NCBI RefSeq assembly: GCF_003501885.1
Contig: NZ_QWFA01000014.1
Location: forward strand, 1-51,462
Source of the DNA: Streptomyces globisporus
GTDB lineage: Bacteria; Actinomycetota; Actinomycetes; Streptomycetales; Streptomycetaceae
DNA: 51,462 nt
Reading direction: 5' to 3'
In this document: one piece after another, positions 23,451 to 32,141 of the stretch
Layout: each line of letters opens with the position of its first letter
How positions within the stretch are numbered: position 1 is the first letter of the stretch
The notes under the pieces: generated by a model
What the model saw: only the letters and a program-made list of their open reading frames with translations
Database searches by the model: none
Told to the model about the DNA's origin: nothing
Translations under genes and position numbers: made by a program

Positions 23451-23837
23451 CGGTTCTGGTTTCCTTCCCTCCCCCCGAGGGCGCGGCGGGTCGACGATCG
23501 ACGATCCGCCAGTCGGGGACGATAGCGGTCCGCGGTGGGGGAACGGAATGGCGCACGGGGACCGGTCCCTGTCATATGCGCCGTCATAAGCCGCGTCCCG
23601 ACACGGATCCGGCGCGCTGGGCGGCCGTACGGGGGCGGAAGCGCCCATGACAAACATCACGCGCCCGCGGGCGGCGGCGTGGCCCCGCTCACAGGCGGCC
23701 GGGCCGCGGAGTTCACGGGCCGCTCCGGTCGCCCGGTTCGCGGCGCCCGGGTCACCTCGGTGGGACCCCTGCTCACGTGCCCGGGTCCCTCGGTGGGTTC
23801 CCCGTTCACCTGGCCCGGCGGCCCTGGGGCGGGCCCC
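23451..23837. other. 387-bp noncoding gap with imperfect direct repeat
   Basis: No gene seen. It contains CGACGATCGACGATC near 23491 and, at about 23746-23815, two imperfect tandem copies of a roughly 34-bp unit beginning CCCGGGTC and containing CTCGGTGGG and CCCC. This may include the 3' untranslated region of the NlpC/P60 gene. Confidence 0.4.
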
Positions 23838-24923
23838 CTACTTGTCCGGGCGGACCACTCCGAGGATCTTCATCGAGCCCGCGCCCGCCAGCGTGACGTT
23901 GCGGCCGGGGCGCGGTGAGTGAACGATCGCGCCGTCGCCGACGTACATTCCGACGTGGCTGGCGTCGGCGTGGTAGATGATCAGGTCGCCGGGGCGCATG
24001 TCCTGGATGTCGATGCGCGGCAGCAGCCGCCACTGCTCCTGCGAGGTGCGCGGGATCGGCCGCTTCGCCGCCAGCCAGGCCTGGGAGGTCAGACCGGAGC
24101 AGTCGTACGATCCGGGGCCCTCGGCCCCCCAGACGTACGGCTTGCCGATCTGCGCCGTCGCGAAGGCCACCGCCGCCGCGCCGGCCTCGCTCGCCTCGCC
24201 GCTGACGTCCTTGATCGCACCGGAGGAGAGCCAGGCGGCCTGTGCCTCGTTCGCCGCGTCCTGCTCCAGCCGGCGCAGCCGGTCGCGCTCCTTCTTCTCC
24301 AGCTGCGATTCGAGCTTCTCCGCCGCCTTGATCTGCGCGTTGATCTTCTTCTTGGCCTTGGCCTGCTTGACCCGGTTCGCTTCCAGCTTCTCCCAGTTGG
24401 CGCTGGCGTCCTGGGTGTACGTCTCCAGGTCCTGCTGCGTCTGGTTCAGCTCGGTCAGCAGCGACTTGGAGGCCTGCTGGCCCTGGCGGACCTTGTTGAT
24501 CCCGTCCAGGAAGAGCTTCGGGTCGTTGCTCAGGGCCAGCTGCGCGCCGGGCGGCAGACCGCCGTTGCGGTACTGCTCGCGGGCCTGGGCGCCGGCCCGG
24601 TCCTTCAGCGCGGCGATACGCGCCTGGCCGTCGACGATCGCCTTGGCCAGCTTCACGATCTCGCCGGACTGCTTCTTCGTCTGCTCCTCGGCGAGGTTGT
24701 ACGCATCGGTCGCCGCGCCCGCCTTCCGGTACAGCGTCTCGATCTGCTCGCGGACCTTCTCCAGGTCCGCGTTGGAATAGCGCTGCGGCGAGTCGGCCGG
24801 TGAGGAGGACGACGAGGGCGAGGGTTCCGGAACCGGGGCGGCCGCGGCCTGGCCCGTGGACGTCAGCAGGGCCAGCGCACAGACCAGCGTGATGGCGGCC
24901 GTGGCGCAGTGGCGTCGGTTCAC
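23838..24923 (-). CDS. Secreted NlpC/P60 peptidoglycan endopeptidase
   Basis: 361 residues from a GTG at 24923 with GGGGGAG upstream; this start gives a proper signal peptide (about 1-30, ending A-A-A-A-P). A long coiled coil follows (about 55-235, rich in Lys/Glu/Gln/Ala), then an NlpC/P60 domain with catalytic Cys275 in Y-D-C-S-G-L, His323 in A-S-H-V-G-M-Y-V-G and His335. It cleaves stem-peptide bonds in the cell wall, like RipA-type enzymes. The coiled coil probably regulates access. An upstream in-frame ATG would spoil the signal peptide. Confidence 0.92.
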   Translation of the reverse strand: MNRRHCATAAITLVCALALLTSTGQAAAAPVPEPSPSSSSSPADSPQRYSNADLEKVREQIETLYRKAGAATDAYNLAEEQTKKQSGEIVKLAKAIVDGQARIAALKDRAGAQAREQYRNGGLPPGAQLALSNDPKLFLDGINKVRQGQQASKSLLTELNQTQQDLETYTQDASANWEKLEANRVKQAKAKKKINAQIKAAEKLESQLEKKERDRLRRLEQDAANEAQAAWLSSGAIKDVSGEASEAGAAAVAFATAQIGKPYVWGAEGPGSYDCSGLTSQAWLAAKRPIPRTSQEQWRLLPRIDIQDMRPGDLIIYHADASHVGMYVGDGAIVHSPRPGRNVTLAGAGSMKILGVVRPDK

Positions 24924-25151
24924 GAGCTCCCCCTCCGGGCGCGTATCTGACTTACCGTCAGTAACTTTTCGGCAACGTCGCGATCGTGCCATGCCGTCCC
25001 CCAAAGCAACAGAGGCCGACGGCACCTGACGCGTCACATACCGCCCCTACAGGGCCACTTCGTCATCCCTGTCCGTCCCCCATCCACTGGGACGAACGAT
25101 GCCCCCATGGCGTTCCCGTAGCGGGCGATCTCTGCCCGATCGGGGAAAAGT
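24924..25151. other. Noncoding region upstream of the endopeptidase
   Basis: 228 bp without a gene. I looked for a ydaO (c-di-AMP) riboswitch, known upstream of some Streptomyces wall hydrolases, and did not see its conserved core. A promoter for the endopeptidase is expected here but no clear -10/-35 pair stands out. Confidence 0.4.
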
Positions 25152-25937
25152 TCAGTGTCCGGTGGGCCGCAGCGCGTCCCACTCCACGGTGATCTCGCCC
25201 TGCCGCCACCGCCGTACCCCGTCCACCACCGGCCAGTCGGCCGCCACCGCCCGCACCGCCGCGATCCAGCGCTGCCGCGCACCCAGCGAGGCGTACGGGG
25301 AGGCCGCCGCCCACGCCCGGTCGAAGTCCCGCAGGAACGCGTGGACGGGTTCGCCCGGCACATTGCGGTGGATCAGGGCCTTCGGCAGCCGTTCCGCGAG
25401 GTCCGACGGGCGATCCAGCGAGCCGAGCCGGGTCGCGAAGGTGACCGTGCGCGGCCCCTCGGGGCCCAGGGCCACCCAGACGTGCCGGCGGCCGATCTCG
25501 TCGCAGGTCCCCTCCACCAGGAGCCCGTCCGCGTCGAGGCGGGTACACAGCCGCGCCCAGACCTCGGCGACCTGGTCCTCGTCGTACTGGCGCAGCACGT
25601 TCGCCGCCCGGATGAGCAGGGGCCGTACCGCCAGGGGCACCTCGAAGCCCCCGTGCGCGAAGGTGAGCCCCTCCCGCTCGTACGGCTTCGCCGCCGCGAC
25701 CCGGTCCGGGGCGATCTCGATCCCCACCACGGCGGTGCGCGGCTCGGCGGTACGGAGCCGGTCCAGCAGTTCGACCGCGGTCCAGGGGGCCGCCCCGTAC
25801 CCGAGATCGACGGCCACCGGCGTCCCGGCGCGGCGCAGCGCATGTCCGTGTACGTCGGCGATCCAGCGGTCCATGCGGCGCAGCCGGTTCGGGTTGGTGG
25901 TCCCGCGGGTGGCGGTGCCGATGGGGCGCTGGCGCAT
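25152..25937 (-). CDS. Class I SAM-dependent methyltransferase-like protein
   Basis: 261 residues. Motif I A-V-D-L-G-Y-G-A-A-P near residue 45 and motif II V-V-G-I-E-I-A-P-D-R-V mark a Rossmann SAM site. The middle has the unusual A-A-N-V-L-R-Q-Y-D-E-D-Q-V and L-L-V-E-G-T-C-D-E-I-G-R-R elements typical of a conserved actinobacterial protein found next to mshA. The substrate is unknown. ATG at 25937, with TACGCT ending six bases upstream on the same strand. Divergent from mshA. Confidence 0.8.
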   Translation of the reverse strand: MRQRPIGTATRGTTNPNRLRRMDRWIADVHGHALRRAGTPVAVDLGYGAAPWTAVELLDRLRTAEPRTAVVGIEIAPDRVAAAKPYEREGLTFAHGGFEVPLAVRPLLIRAANVLRQYDEDQVAEVWARLCTRLDADGLLVEGTCDEIGRRHVWVALGPEGPRTVTFATRLGSLDRPSDLAERLPKALIHRNVPGEPVHAFLRDFDRAWAAASPYASLGARQRWIAAVRAVAADWPVVDGVRRWRQGEITVEWDALRPTGH

Positions 25938-25943
25938 GGGTCG

Positions 25944-25949
25944 AGCGTA
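25944..25949 (-). promoter_or_regulatory. -10 box of the methyltransferase gene
   Basis: TACGCT on the minus strand, six bases before the ATG at 25937; leaderless message predicted. Confidence 0.45.
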
Positions 25950-26048
25950 TGCGACGTGGTGCGGGGTACCCGGTTCCGCCTGATCCGGCCCGGGCCGGGC
26001 GGGCGCGCGGTGCGACGCGCCGTGGGCCGCGTAATGATTTGGCAAAGC

Positions 26049-26075
26049 GGAAATGAAAGGCGGCATTCCACTGTT
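26049..26075 (+). promoter_or_regulatory. Candidate sigma-R promoter of mshA
   Basis: GGAAAT (26049-26054), 18 bp, GTT (26073-26075). This is one mismatch from the published sigma-R pattern GGGAAT-N18-GTT. Mycothiol genes belong to the thiol-stress regulon in Streptomyces, which makes the match meaningful. Confidence 0.6.
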
Positions 26076-26139
26076 TCGACCTTCGGAGGGCCCCCAGGCC
26101 TTCCCCCGCAGCATGCCCCTATCGAGGAGGACCGACGAG

Positions 26140-27492
26140 GTGAGCCAGTACGTCTCCCGGCTCGGCTCCACCCGGACGGCCGCGCGGCTCAGGTTCCCCG
26201 GAGGCTTCTCCGGGGCCTCCCGCAAGCCGCGCCGCATCGCGATGCTCTCCGTGCACACCTCCCCGCTCCACCAGCCCGGTACCGGCGACGCGGGCGGGAT
26301 GAACGTCTACATCGTCGAGCTGGCCAAGCGCCTCGCCGCGATCAACATCGAGGTCGAGATCTTCACCCGGGCCACCACCGGCTCCCTGGCGCCCGCGGTC
26401 GAGCTGGCCCCCGGCGTCCTGGTCCGGCACGTCGACGCCGGACCGTACGAAGGTCTCGCCAAGGAAGACCTGCCCGCCCAGCTCTGCGCCTTCACCCACG
26501 GTGTGATGCAGGCCTGGGCCGGTCAGCGCCCCGGCTACTACGACCTCGTGCACTCCCACTACTGGCTCTCCGGCCAGGTCGGCTGGCTGGCGGCCCAGCG
26601 CTGGGGCGTCCCGCTCGTGCACGCCATGCACACCATGGCCAAGGTCAAGAACGCCGCGCTCGCCGAGGGCGACACCCCCGAGCCGCCCGCCCGGGTCATC
26701 GGCGAGACCCAGATCGTGAACGCCTCCGACCGGCTGATCGCCAACACCGCCGAGGAGGCCGACGAGCTCGTCCGCTTCTACGGTGCCGACCCGGCCGCCG
26801 TCGCCGTCGTGCACCCGGGAGTCAACCTGGACCGCTTCCGCCCCGCCGACGGCCGCGCCGCCGCCCGGGCCCGGCTCGGCCTGCCCCAGGACGCACTGAT
26901 CCCGCTCTTCGCGGGCCGCATCCAGCCGCTGAAGGCCCCGGACGTGCTGCTGCGCGCGGTGGCCGTGCTGCTGGAGAGGGATCCGTCGCTGCGCTCGCGC
27001 ATCGTGGTGCCGGTGGTCGGCGGGCCGAGCGGCAGCGGGCTCGCCAAGCCCGAGGGGCTCCAGAAGCTGGCCGCGCGGCTCGGCATCGCCGATGTCGTAC
27101 GGTTCTGTCCGCCGGTGGGCCAGGACCTGCTGGCGGACTGGTTCCGGGCCGCGTCGGTGCTGGTCATGCCGTCGTACAGCGAGTCCTTCGGCCTGGTCGC
27201 CATCGAGGCCCAGGCGACCGGTACGCCGGTGGTCGCTGCGGCCGTGGGCGGGCTCCCGGTCGCGGTGCGCGACGAGGTCAGCGGCTTCCTGATACCCGGG
27301 CACGAGCCGGAGGCGTACGCCCGCGCGCTCGGGCGGTTCGCGGACGCGCCGGAGCTGGTCGAGCGGATGGGGGCGGCCGCCGCGGCGCACGCCCAGTCCT
27401 TCGGCTGGGACACAGCGGCATCGGCGACCGCCGACGTGTACACGGCCGCGCTCTGCGACCACCGCCGCCGGGCCCGGGCGCACCACGGCTGA
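26140..27492 (+). CDS. mshA: D-inositol-3-phosphate glycosyltransferase, mycothiol step 1
   Basis: 450 residues, GT-B fold, GT4 family. The N-domain has [12 protein letters not shown] and H-S-H-Y-W-L-S-G. The C-domain has [12 protein letters not shown] (donor phosphate site) and the E-x7-E motif [11 protein letters not shown]. It joins UDP-GlcNAc to inositol 3-phosphate, the committed step of mycothiol synthesis in the cytoplasm. GTG start with AGGAGG upstream; an ATG-initiated extension from 26053 would overlap the sigma-R-like promoter. The YbjN gene follows. Confidence 0.95.
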   Translation: MSQYVSRLGSTRTAARLRFPGGFSGASRKPRRIAMLSVHTSPLHQPGTGDAGGMNVYIVELAKRLAAINIEVEIFTRATTGSLAPAVELAPGVLVRHVDAGPYEGLAKEDLPAQLCAFTHGVMQAWAGQRPGYYDLVHSHYWLSGQVGWLAAQRWGVPLVHAMHTMAKVKNAALAEGDTPEPPARVIGETQIVNASDRLIANTAEEADELVRFYGADPAAVAVVHPGVNLDRFRPADGRAAARARLGLPQDALIPLFAGRIQPLKAPDVLLRAVAVLLERDPSLRSRIVVPVVGGPSGSGLAKPEGLQKLAARLGIADVVRFCPPVGQDLLADWFRAASVLVMPSYSESFGLVAIEAQATGTPVVAAAVGGLPVAVRDEVSGFLIPGHEPEAYARALGRFADAPELVERMGAAAAAHAQSFGWDTAASATADVYTAALCDHRRRARAHHG

Positions 27493-27571
27493 CCCGCCCG
27501 GGGCGCATCAGGGCCGAGGTCCGGCGCGCACCACGGCCGAGGCCCCTCCTGCCGCCCGCACCGGGCTGTCG

Positions 27572-27577
27572 TACGCT
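27572..27577 (+). promoter_or_regulatory. -10 box of the YbjN-family gene
   Basis: TACGCT, six bases before the ATG at 27584. Confidence 0.45.
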
Positions 27578-27583
27578 CGCTGC

Positions 27584-28096
27584 ATGGCTGACGCACCCGA
27601 CGAGACAGCAGCGGCCCAGGTCATCGAGGCGACGCTGAACGATGCCGGACTCGCATGGGAGAGCCCGGAGCGCGGCAACTACGTCGTGACCCTGCCGGGC
27701 ACCCGCAAGCTGTCGACGACCTGTTCCCTGATCGTCGGCAAGCACTCCCTCTCCCTCAACGCGTTTGTCGTCCGGCACCCGGACGAGAACGACGCCGAGG
27801 TGCACCGCTGGCTCCTGGAGCGCAACCTCCGCCTGTTCGGGGTGAGTTACGCGATCGACTCGCTCGGCGACGTCTACCTGGTCGGCAAGCTCCCCCTGTC
27901 GGTGGTCACCGCCGAGGAGCTGGACCGGCTGTTCGGCGTGATCCTCGAAGCGGCCGACGGGGCGTTCAACACCCTGCTGGAGCTGGGTTTCGCGAGCTCG
28001 ATCCGCAAGGAGTACGCCTGGCGGGTGGCGCGCGGCGAGTCCACCCGGAACCTGGACGCGTTCAGCCATCTGACCCGGGACGTGTCGGGCAGCTGA
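27584..28096 (+). CDS. YbjN-domain protein
   Basis: 170 residues with the YbjN/type III chaperone-like fold: N-Y-V-V-T-L-P-G near 28, L-N-A-F-V-V-R-H-P-D-E-N near 57, and D-V-Y-L-V-G-K-L-P-L near 97. The YbjN family is widespread and is linked to stress tolerance, but its molecular role is unclear. The same gene follows mshA in mycobacteria (Rv0487). Its position and own -10 box suggest independent expression from mshA. Confidence 0.85.
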   Translation: MADAPDETAAAQVIEATLNDAGLAWESPERGNYVVTLPGTRKLSTTCSLIVGKHSLSLNAFVVRHPDENDAEVHRWLLERNLRLFGVSYAIDSLGDVYLVGKLPLSVVTAEELDRLFGVILEAADGAFNTLLELGFASSIRKEYAWRVARGESTRNLDAFSHLTRDVSGS

Positions 28097-28099
28097 CCA

Positions 28100-28385
28100 A
28101 CCGGCGCTCGCCTCCATCTGGGGTGGCGACGCACCCGCCGCGGGCTTCGGCGTACCCGGCGAGGGAATCCCCGTCCCGCTCGATGTCCCCGAAGAGCACG
28201 AGCGAGACGAAATCGGCCACCGGGTCGCCCGTGACCAGCAGGTTTCCCGGCCACAGGTCGAAGTGCACGAGGGCGGGCCGGGTCACCTCGTTCAGGACGG
28301 GGGTCTCGGCGTCGGCGAGGCGGCGGTGCAGAACGCGACCTCGTTGACCAGGAGATCGCGCGACACGCGGATGACGTCCTTTCGG
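28100..28385 (-). pseudogene. Decayed aminoglycoside phosphotransferase-like gene
   Basis: Two APH-like fragments in different frames. The downstream one encodes L-V-H-F-D-L-W-P-G-N-L-L-V, the APH catalytic loop (His, Asp, Asn), followed by V-A-D-F-V-S-L-V-L-F-G-D-I-E. The upstream one, in another frame around 28310-28385, encodes V-I-R-V-S-R-D-L-L-V-N-E-V-A-F, typical of the N-lobe. The kinase core between them is missing and the frame shifts near 28315-28330, so an internal deletion inactivated the gene. The 5' end is also not intact. It is an accessory remnant next to YbjN. Confidence 0.7.
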
Positions 28386-28584
28386 GAGGGTTGTACAGCC
28401 CTTCCGCACAGTGCATTCACAGGATGATCACAACGGAATCACGATCACGGAAGGGCGTTGCCGGACCGGACTTCGCTCACGGGTTCGATCGTAAGGTGTG
28501 CATCACTGCGACGGCCCGTCCCAGACGGCGTCGAAGTGCCGTACGGAAGAGGGGCGGTTGCTCACCGAACCGGAGAGAAGAACC

Positions 28585-29394
28585 ATGCGCGCCACTGCCG
28601 TACGACGTACCGCCCTCGCCGCCTCCGCGGCCGCCCTCGCCCTGCTGGCCACCGCCTGCAGCGGCTCGTCGGACGCCGACGCCAAGGACGGCAAGGACGA
28701 GAAGGGCGCAGCGAACGGAAGCAGCTCGGCCCCGAAGACCCCGGCCAAGGCGCTCACCGCCGCCGAGCTGGAGAAGGCCACCCTCGCCCAGGGCGACGTG
28801 GAAGCCACGAAGATCACCAAGGCCGGTCCGGCCGACGAGGTCCCGGCGGACGGCGTCAAGGTCGACAAGGAGGCCTGCCTTCCGGTCGCCCACGCCATGT
28901 ACGGCGTGGCGCAGGACGGGGCGGTGGCCACCACGAAGCGCAAGGTGATCGACGAGCCGAAGGCCGACGGCAAGAAGTCGCTGGAGGACGTGGCGAAGGG
29001 CGAGGGCGCTGACGCGTTTGCCGACGCCTTCAACCTGACGTCCACGTCGGTCGCGCTGCACTCGTACGAGGGGACGGCGGGCCCGGACGCGTTCGCCGCG
29101 CTGAAGAAGGCCGCGGCGGAGTGCGCGGGCGGCTTCACCGCCACGGTGGCGGGGACGTCGACGAAGGTCGTCTCGATGACCGAGGAGAAGGTCACCGGCG
29201 GCGACGAGGCCCTGGCCTGGACGGTCACCTCCGAGAACGACGGCACCGCCATGCCGGTCAAGCTGGTGGCCCTGCGCAAGGGCGGCAGCATGGCGACGTT
29301 CTTCGCCTTCAACCTGGCGGCGGCGGGCGGCGGCGACGTGAAGTTCGGGCTGCCGACCGCGGTCGTGGCGGCGCAGGACAAGAAGCTCGCCTGA
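28585..29394 (+). CDS. Secreted lipoprotein of unknown function
   Basis: 269 residues. Signal peptide with lipobox L-L-A-T-A-C (Cys near 25) predicts lipid anchoring outside the membrane. A low-complexity Ser/Asp/Lys/Gly linker follows (about 26-60), then a globular domain containing V-D-K-E-A-C-L-P-V near 106 and a second Cys in A-A-A-E-C-A-G-G near 184, a possible disulfide. GGAGAGAAG precedes the ATG at 28585; longer starts would destroy the signal peptide. No named family recognised; it resembles streptomycete lipoproteins of unknown role. Confidence 0.82.
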   Translation: MRATAVRRTALAASAAALALLATACSGSSDADAKDGKDEKGAANGSSSAPKTPAKALTAAELEKATLAQGDVEATKITKAGPADEVPADGVKVDKEACLPVAHAMYGVAQDGAVATTKRKVIDEPKADGKKSLEDVAKGEGADAFADAFNLTSTSVALHSYEGTAGPDAFAALKKAAAECAGGFTATVAGTSTKVVSMTEEKVTGGDEALAWTVTSENDGTAMPVKLVALRKGGSMATFFAFNLAAAGGGDVKFGLPTAVVAAQDKKLA

Positions 29395-29457
29395 CGAACG
29401 CCCGCGGCGCCTCTGTCCTGATCCACCACGGGGCGGGGGCGCCGCGGCCGTGGGGGA

Positions 29458-29700
29458 TCAGGGCAGAGGCACGAGCCGGACGACGGTCACGGTCAGGACG
29501 GACCGGGAGACGTAATAGAGGACGATGGCCCCGGCGACGGTCGCCTCACGGCGGTCCCGCTCGCTCTTGACGGCGGAGGAGGCGTGCCCGTACGGCTCCT
29601 CGCCGAGGGTGCGGACCATCTCGTCCCGGAAGGACTCGCCGCCGCGCATCTTGGCCAGGGTGTCGTCGGCGGGCGGTGCGTAGGAGATGCGGAAGCTCAA
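29458..29700 (-). CDS. RelE/ParE-like toxin candidate
   Basis: 80 residues from a TTG start overlapping the upstream stop by 4 bp (TTGA). Small, basic, with the RelE-like order: F-R-I-S-Y-A-P-P-A-D-D-T-L-A-K-M at the N-terminus, a central helix, and strands ending I-V-L-Y-Y-V-S-R-S-V-L-T-V-T-V-V-R-L-V. RelE-family members cut mRNA at the ribosome, ParE members poison gyrase; the catalytic set is not clear from sequence alone. The overlap with a small acidic partner makes a toxin-antitoxin pair likely but unproven. Confidence 0.6.
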   Translation of the reverse strand: MSFRISYAPPADDTLAKMRGGESFRDEMVRTLGEEPYGHASSAVKSERDRREATVAGAIVLYYVSRSVLTVTVVRLVPLP

Positions 29701-29945
29701 GCGACGCTCCGCCTCTCGGCCTCATCCCGCGCCAGCCGGTCCAGGATCTTCTCGGCCTCGGGATCGGGGACGGCCTCCAGCATCCAGTGCCGCATGACGG
29801 CCTGGATCTCGTGCACCCCCGCCTCGTTGATCGCGAGATCGAACTCCTCGCGTCTCTCCTCGGGGAGCGTGGCCCGGATGTCCGGGATGCTGTTAGGCAC
29901 CTCGACCTCGGTACCGCCGACGAAGGTCTTCAGAGACTCACCCAT
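29697..29945 (-). CDS. Antitoxin-like partner of the RelE-like protein
   Basis: 82 residues, acidic (many Glu/Asp), with S-I-P-D-I-R-A-T-L-P-E-E-R-R-E-E-F near residue 19 and a predicted helical C-terminus; no obvious DNA-binding motif. It resembles the small DUF6247-like proteins I recall preceding RelE-like genes in Streptomyces (from memory). ATG with GAGGAG upstream; it is first in the pair, the usual antitoxin order, and overlaps the toxin gene by 4 bp. Confidence 0.6.
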   Translation of the reverse strand: MGESLKTFVGGTEVEVPNSIPDIRATLPEERREEFDLAINEAGVHEIQAVMRHWMLEAVPDPEAEKILDRLARDEAERRSVA

Positions 29946-30095
29946 GATCGCTCTCCTCGATCTCCTTGCCCTGGAGGGTCGCCGTCACGGGCGGTGTGAC
30001 GGCATGGGCTCACCGTAGTGCGTACGAGGCGCGTTTCGGCCGACCCGGCCGGGCACGGATCGGCCACGGATCAGGTCCGACGCGGCACTTCGGCC

Positions 30096-30482
30096 TCAGC
30101 TCCGCCCGAGCTTGGCCGCGACCCGGTCGCGCAGGAGCGCGTACTCCTCCTGGAGCCTCGGCAACTCCCCGGGCGGCCGGACGACGACCTCACCGCCCAC
30201 GACGACCTCCTCGGGCCCGAACTGCTCCCGGGTCAGATCGATCTCGACGCCCATGCCCAGCCGGTTCCACCAGTGGAAGTCGGTACGCACCCCGTCGACA
30301 TGCACCTCACCCCGGACCAGCTCCCCGCCGAGCAGGTCGTTGAGCACCATGGCGGTGACCCCGCACTGATCACGCGCCGGATTGTCCGGGGTCCAGCGGT
30401 CGCGGGACTCCGGAGTGCAGGTCTCGGCGCTCCAACTGCTGCGCAGGGCCTGCTCGATGTCGGTGAGAAGGTGAATCGTCAT
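30096..30482 (-). CDS. YunG-family protein
   Basis: 128 residues. Contains W-T-P-D-N-P-A-R-D-Q-C-G-V-T-A near residue 30, then L-G-G-E-L and F-H-W-W-N, the core of the YunG family (small cytoplasmic proteins of unknown function with conserved Cys and His, perhaps peptidase-like). The start is uncertain: ATG at 30482 (M-T-I-H) is chosen; an in-frame ATG at 30491 adds three residues. No clear ribosome site for either. Confidence 0.7.
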   Translation of the reverse strand: MTIHLLTDIEQALRSSWSAETCTPESRDRWTPDNPARDQCGVTAMVLNDLLGGELVRGEVHVDGVRTDFHWWNRLGMGVEIDLTREQFGPEEVVVGGEVVVRPPGELPRLQEEYALLRDRVAAKLGRS

Positions 30483-30529
30483 GATGGCCATCGTGGCAGG
30501 GGGCACTGACAACGCGGCCGCTCCGCGCC

Positions 30530-30784
30530 TCAGCTGCCGTCGGCGACCGTACGGCGGTCGCGCCGCCGCTTGACCAGGAGGACGGCCAGGTGGGCCGTGG
30601 CGAGGGCGGCGGTGATGCCGGCCAACGCCCGTACGTAGAGAGGGCTTCCGGAGCTCGCCGCGGCCCAGAACGCCACGACGGCGAGGAACGCCAGGTAGCC
30701 CGGTGTGTCGAGATACGACCGCTTCCCGGCCACTGCCACCCCCACTTCCTCGGCCCACCGACCGGCGGAACCGACCGCCCCCAT
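30530..30784 (-). CDS. Small two-helix membrane protein
   Basis: 84 residues with two hydrophobic segments (about 29-45 and 49-70) and a basic C-terminal tail K-R-R-R-D-R-R. A GTG in frame near residue 15 is an alternative start that would still contain both helices. No family recognised. It is divergent from the second methyltransferase across an AT-rich patch (ATAATTA near 30793). Confidence 0.6.
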   Translation of the reverse strand: MGAVGSAGRWAEEVGVAVAGKRSYLDTPGYLAFLAVVAFWAAASSGSPLYVRALAGITAALATAHLAVLLVKRRRDRRTVADGS

Positions 30785-30839
30785 TGTCCCCGATAATTAC
30801 GTCGACAGAGGCTGCGGGCGCCCTGCAGAGTGGTCGCCC

Positions 30840-31580
30840 GTGACCAGCAGCGAACTGTGGACCCGAGAGACCGCCGACCGCTACGACGCCGAAGAGGCCG
30901 AGAACTCCTCCCCAGCCGTCCTCGAACCGACCCTCGACTTCCTCGCCGAACTCGCCGGCGACGGCCGGGCCCTGGAGTTCGCCATCGGCACGGGCCGCGT
31001 GGGCGTACCTCTGCGGCAACGCGGCGTACCGGTGACGGGCATCGAACTCTCCGAGCCGATGGCGGCGGTGCTCCGCCGCAAGGTAGACGAGGAGACACTC
31101 CCGGTGGTGATCGGGGACATGGCCACGACGGCCGTCCCCGGCGAGTTCACCCTGGTCTACCTCGTCTACAACACCATCGGGAACCTGCTCACCCAGGACG
31201 AACAGGTCGCATGCTTCGAGAACGCGGCCCGTCATCTGGCCCCCGGCGGCCGGTTCGTCATCGAACTGACCGTACCGCCGCTGCGATTCCTGCCGCCCGG
31301 CCAGGTCGCCGTGCCGTTCGACGTGTCCGAGCGGCACCTCGGCTTCGACACCTTCGACCTGGTCGAGCAGACCCTCGTCTCGCACCACTTCACCCGCGAC
31401 GGCGACGACGGCCGCTACCGCCGAGGCACCTGCCGCCAGCGCTACGCCTGGCCGGCCGAGCTGGACCTCATGGCCCGCATCGCGGGACTGGACCTGGAAC
31501 GCCGGGTCGGGGACTGGGACGGGACGCCGTTCGCGGACAGTTCCGGCAAGCACATCTCTGTGTGGCGCAAGCCGGTCTGA
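30840..31580 (+). CDS. Class I SAM-dependent methyltransferase
   Basis: 246 residues. Motif I L-E-F-A-I-G-T-G-R-V near residue 45, motif II V-T-G-I-E-L-S near 65, a post-motif L-V-Y-L-V-Y-N-T-I-G-N-L, and L-A-P-G-G-R-F-V-I-E-L. The small-molecule methyltransferase group (Methyltransf_25 type) fits best; substrate unknown. GTG start at 30840. It lies in the accessory block between YbjN and gpmA, so it is probably not part of a core pathway. Confidence 0.83.
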   Translation: MTSSELWTRETADRYDAEEAENSSPAVLEPTLDFLAELAGDGRALEFAIGTGRVGVPLRQRGVPVTGIELSEPMAAVLRRKVDEETLPVVIGDMATTAVPGEFTLVYLVYNTIGNLLTQDEQVACFENAARHLAPGGRFVIELTVPPLRFLPPGQVAVPFDVSERHLGFDTFDLVEQTLVSHHFTRDGDDGRYRRGTCRQRYAWPAELDLMARIAGLDLERRVGDWDGTPFADSSGKHISVWRKPV

Positions 31581-31614
31581 GGTCATCCTGGGGTGGGCGG
31601 CCCGCTCAAGGAGC

Positions 31615-32037
31615 TCACATGCGCTTGAGCCCGATGCACTGGAGGACGGCGAAGCCGCCGACCGTCAGGCTCTGCAGCACGATCCAGACCGCACCGACGC
31701 CCGTCGGAGACAGCGCACCGGAGATCACGACCACCAGGCTGAGCACGACCCAGAGCATGTTCGCCACGATGACCGCGATCAGTCCCGTGCGGCTGACCTC
31801 CTTCCGCGTCCCGATGGCAAGCACTCCCACCGCGTAGAGGAGCAGGAACGCCCCGACGGGGTACTGGACTGCCGTCGGGACGCCGAAGAAGGAGTCGAGG
31901 ACCGTGGCGAGCGCCAGGTACGCGATGCCGTTGAGGCCGGTGGCCACCGCGTCCAGCTTGAGCGCCAGCCGCGCGAAACCGTCGGTTCCCGTTGCCCTTG
32001 CGTCTGAGGCAACCCGGTCGTACTGCGTCGAAGCCAT
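31615..32037 (-). CDS. Four-helix integral membrane protein
   Basis: 140 residues. A soluble N-terminus of about 28 residues is followed by four hydrophobic helices (about 33-52, 57-75, 83-104, 112-134) separated by short loops; ends L-K-R-M. AGGAAG precedes the ATG at 32037. Unknown function; this size and layout are common in actinobacterial stress-associated membrane proteins. A 17-bp palindrome lies 105 bp upstream. Confidence 0.75.
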   Translation of the reverse strand: MASTQYDRVASDARATGTDGFARLALKLDAVATGLNGIAYLALATVLDSFFGVPTAVQYPVGAFLLLYAVGVLAIGTRKEVSRTGLIAVIVANMLWVVLSLVVVISGALSPTGVGAVWIVLQSLTVGGFAVLQCIGLKRM

Positions 32038-32141
32038 TGTTGTCTTCCTTTCGTGCACAAGGGAGTTGCCCGATACGGAAGAGGAATCTCCGCGGGGCCG
32101 CCGAACAGTGCTGAAGTTAGGCGGCCCCCTGGAGGGCATCA

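Noticed and set aside
23491..23506. Recurrent GATCGACGAT-like sequences in gaps near 990, 23491 and 39590
   Set aside because: ATCGACGA is common in this genome's coding DNA (Ile-Asp-Glu/Asp), so three matches are not significant without a count.
21805..23556. Minus-strand 583-codon frame over the phosphatase gene
   Set aside because: Arg/Pro/Gly-rich low-complexity translation typical of out-of-frame GC-rich DNA; the phosphatase in another frame has clear domains.
24924..25151. c-di-AMP (ydaO) riboswitch before the NlpC/P60 gene
   Set aside because: I looked for its conserved core because some Streptomyces wall hydrolases have it; none was seen.
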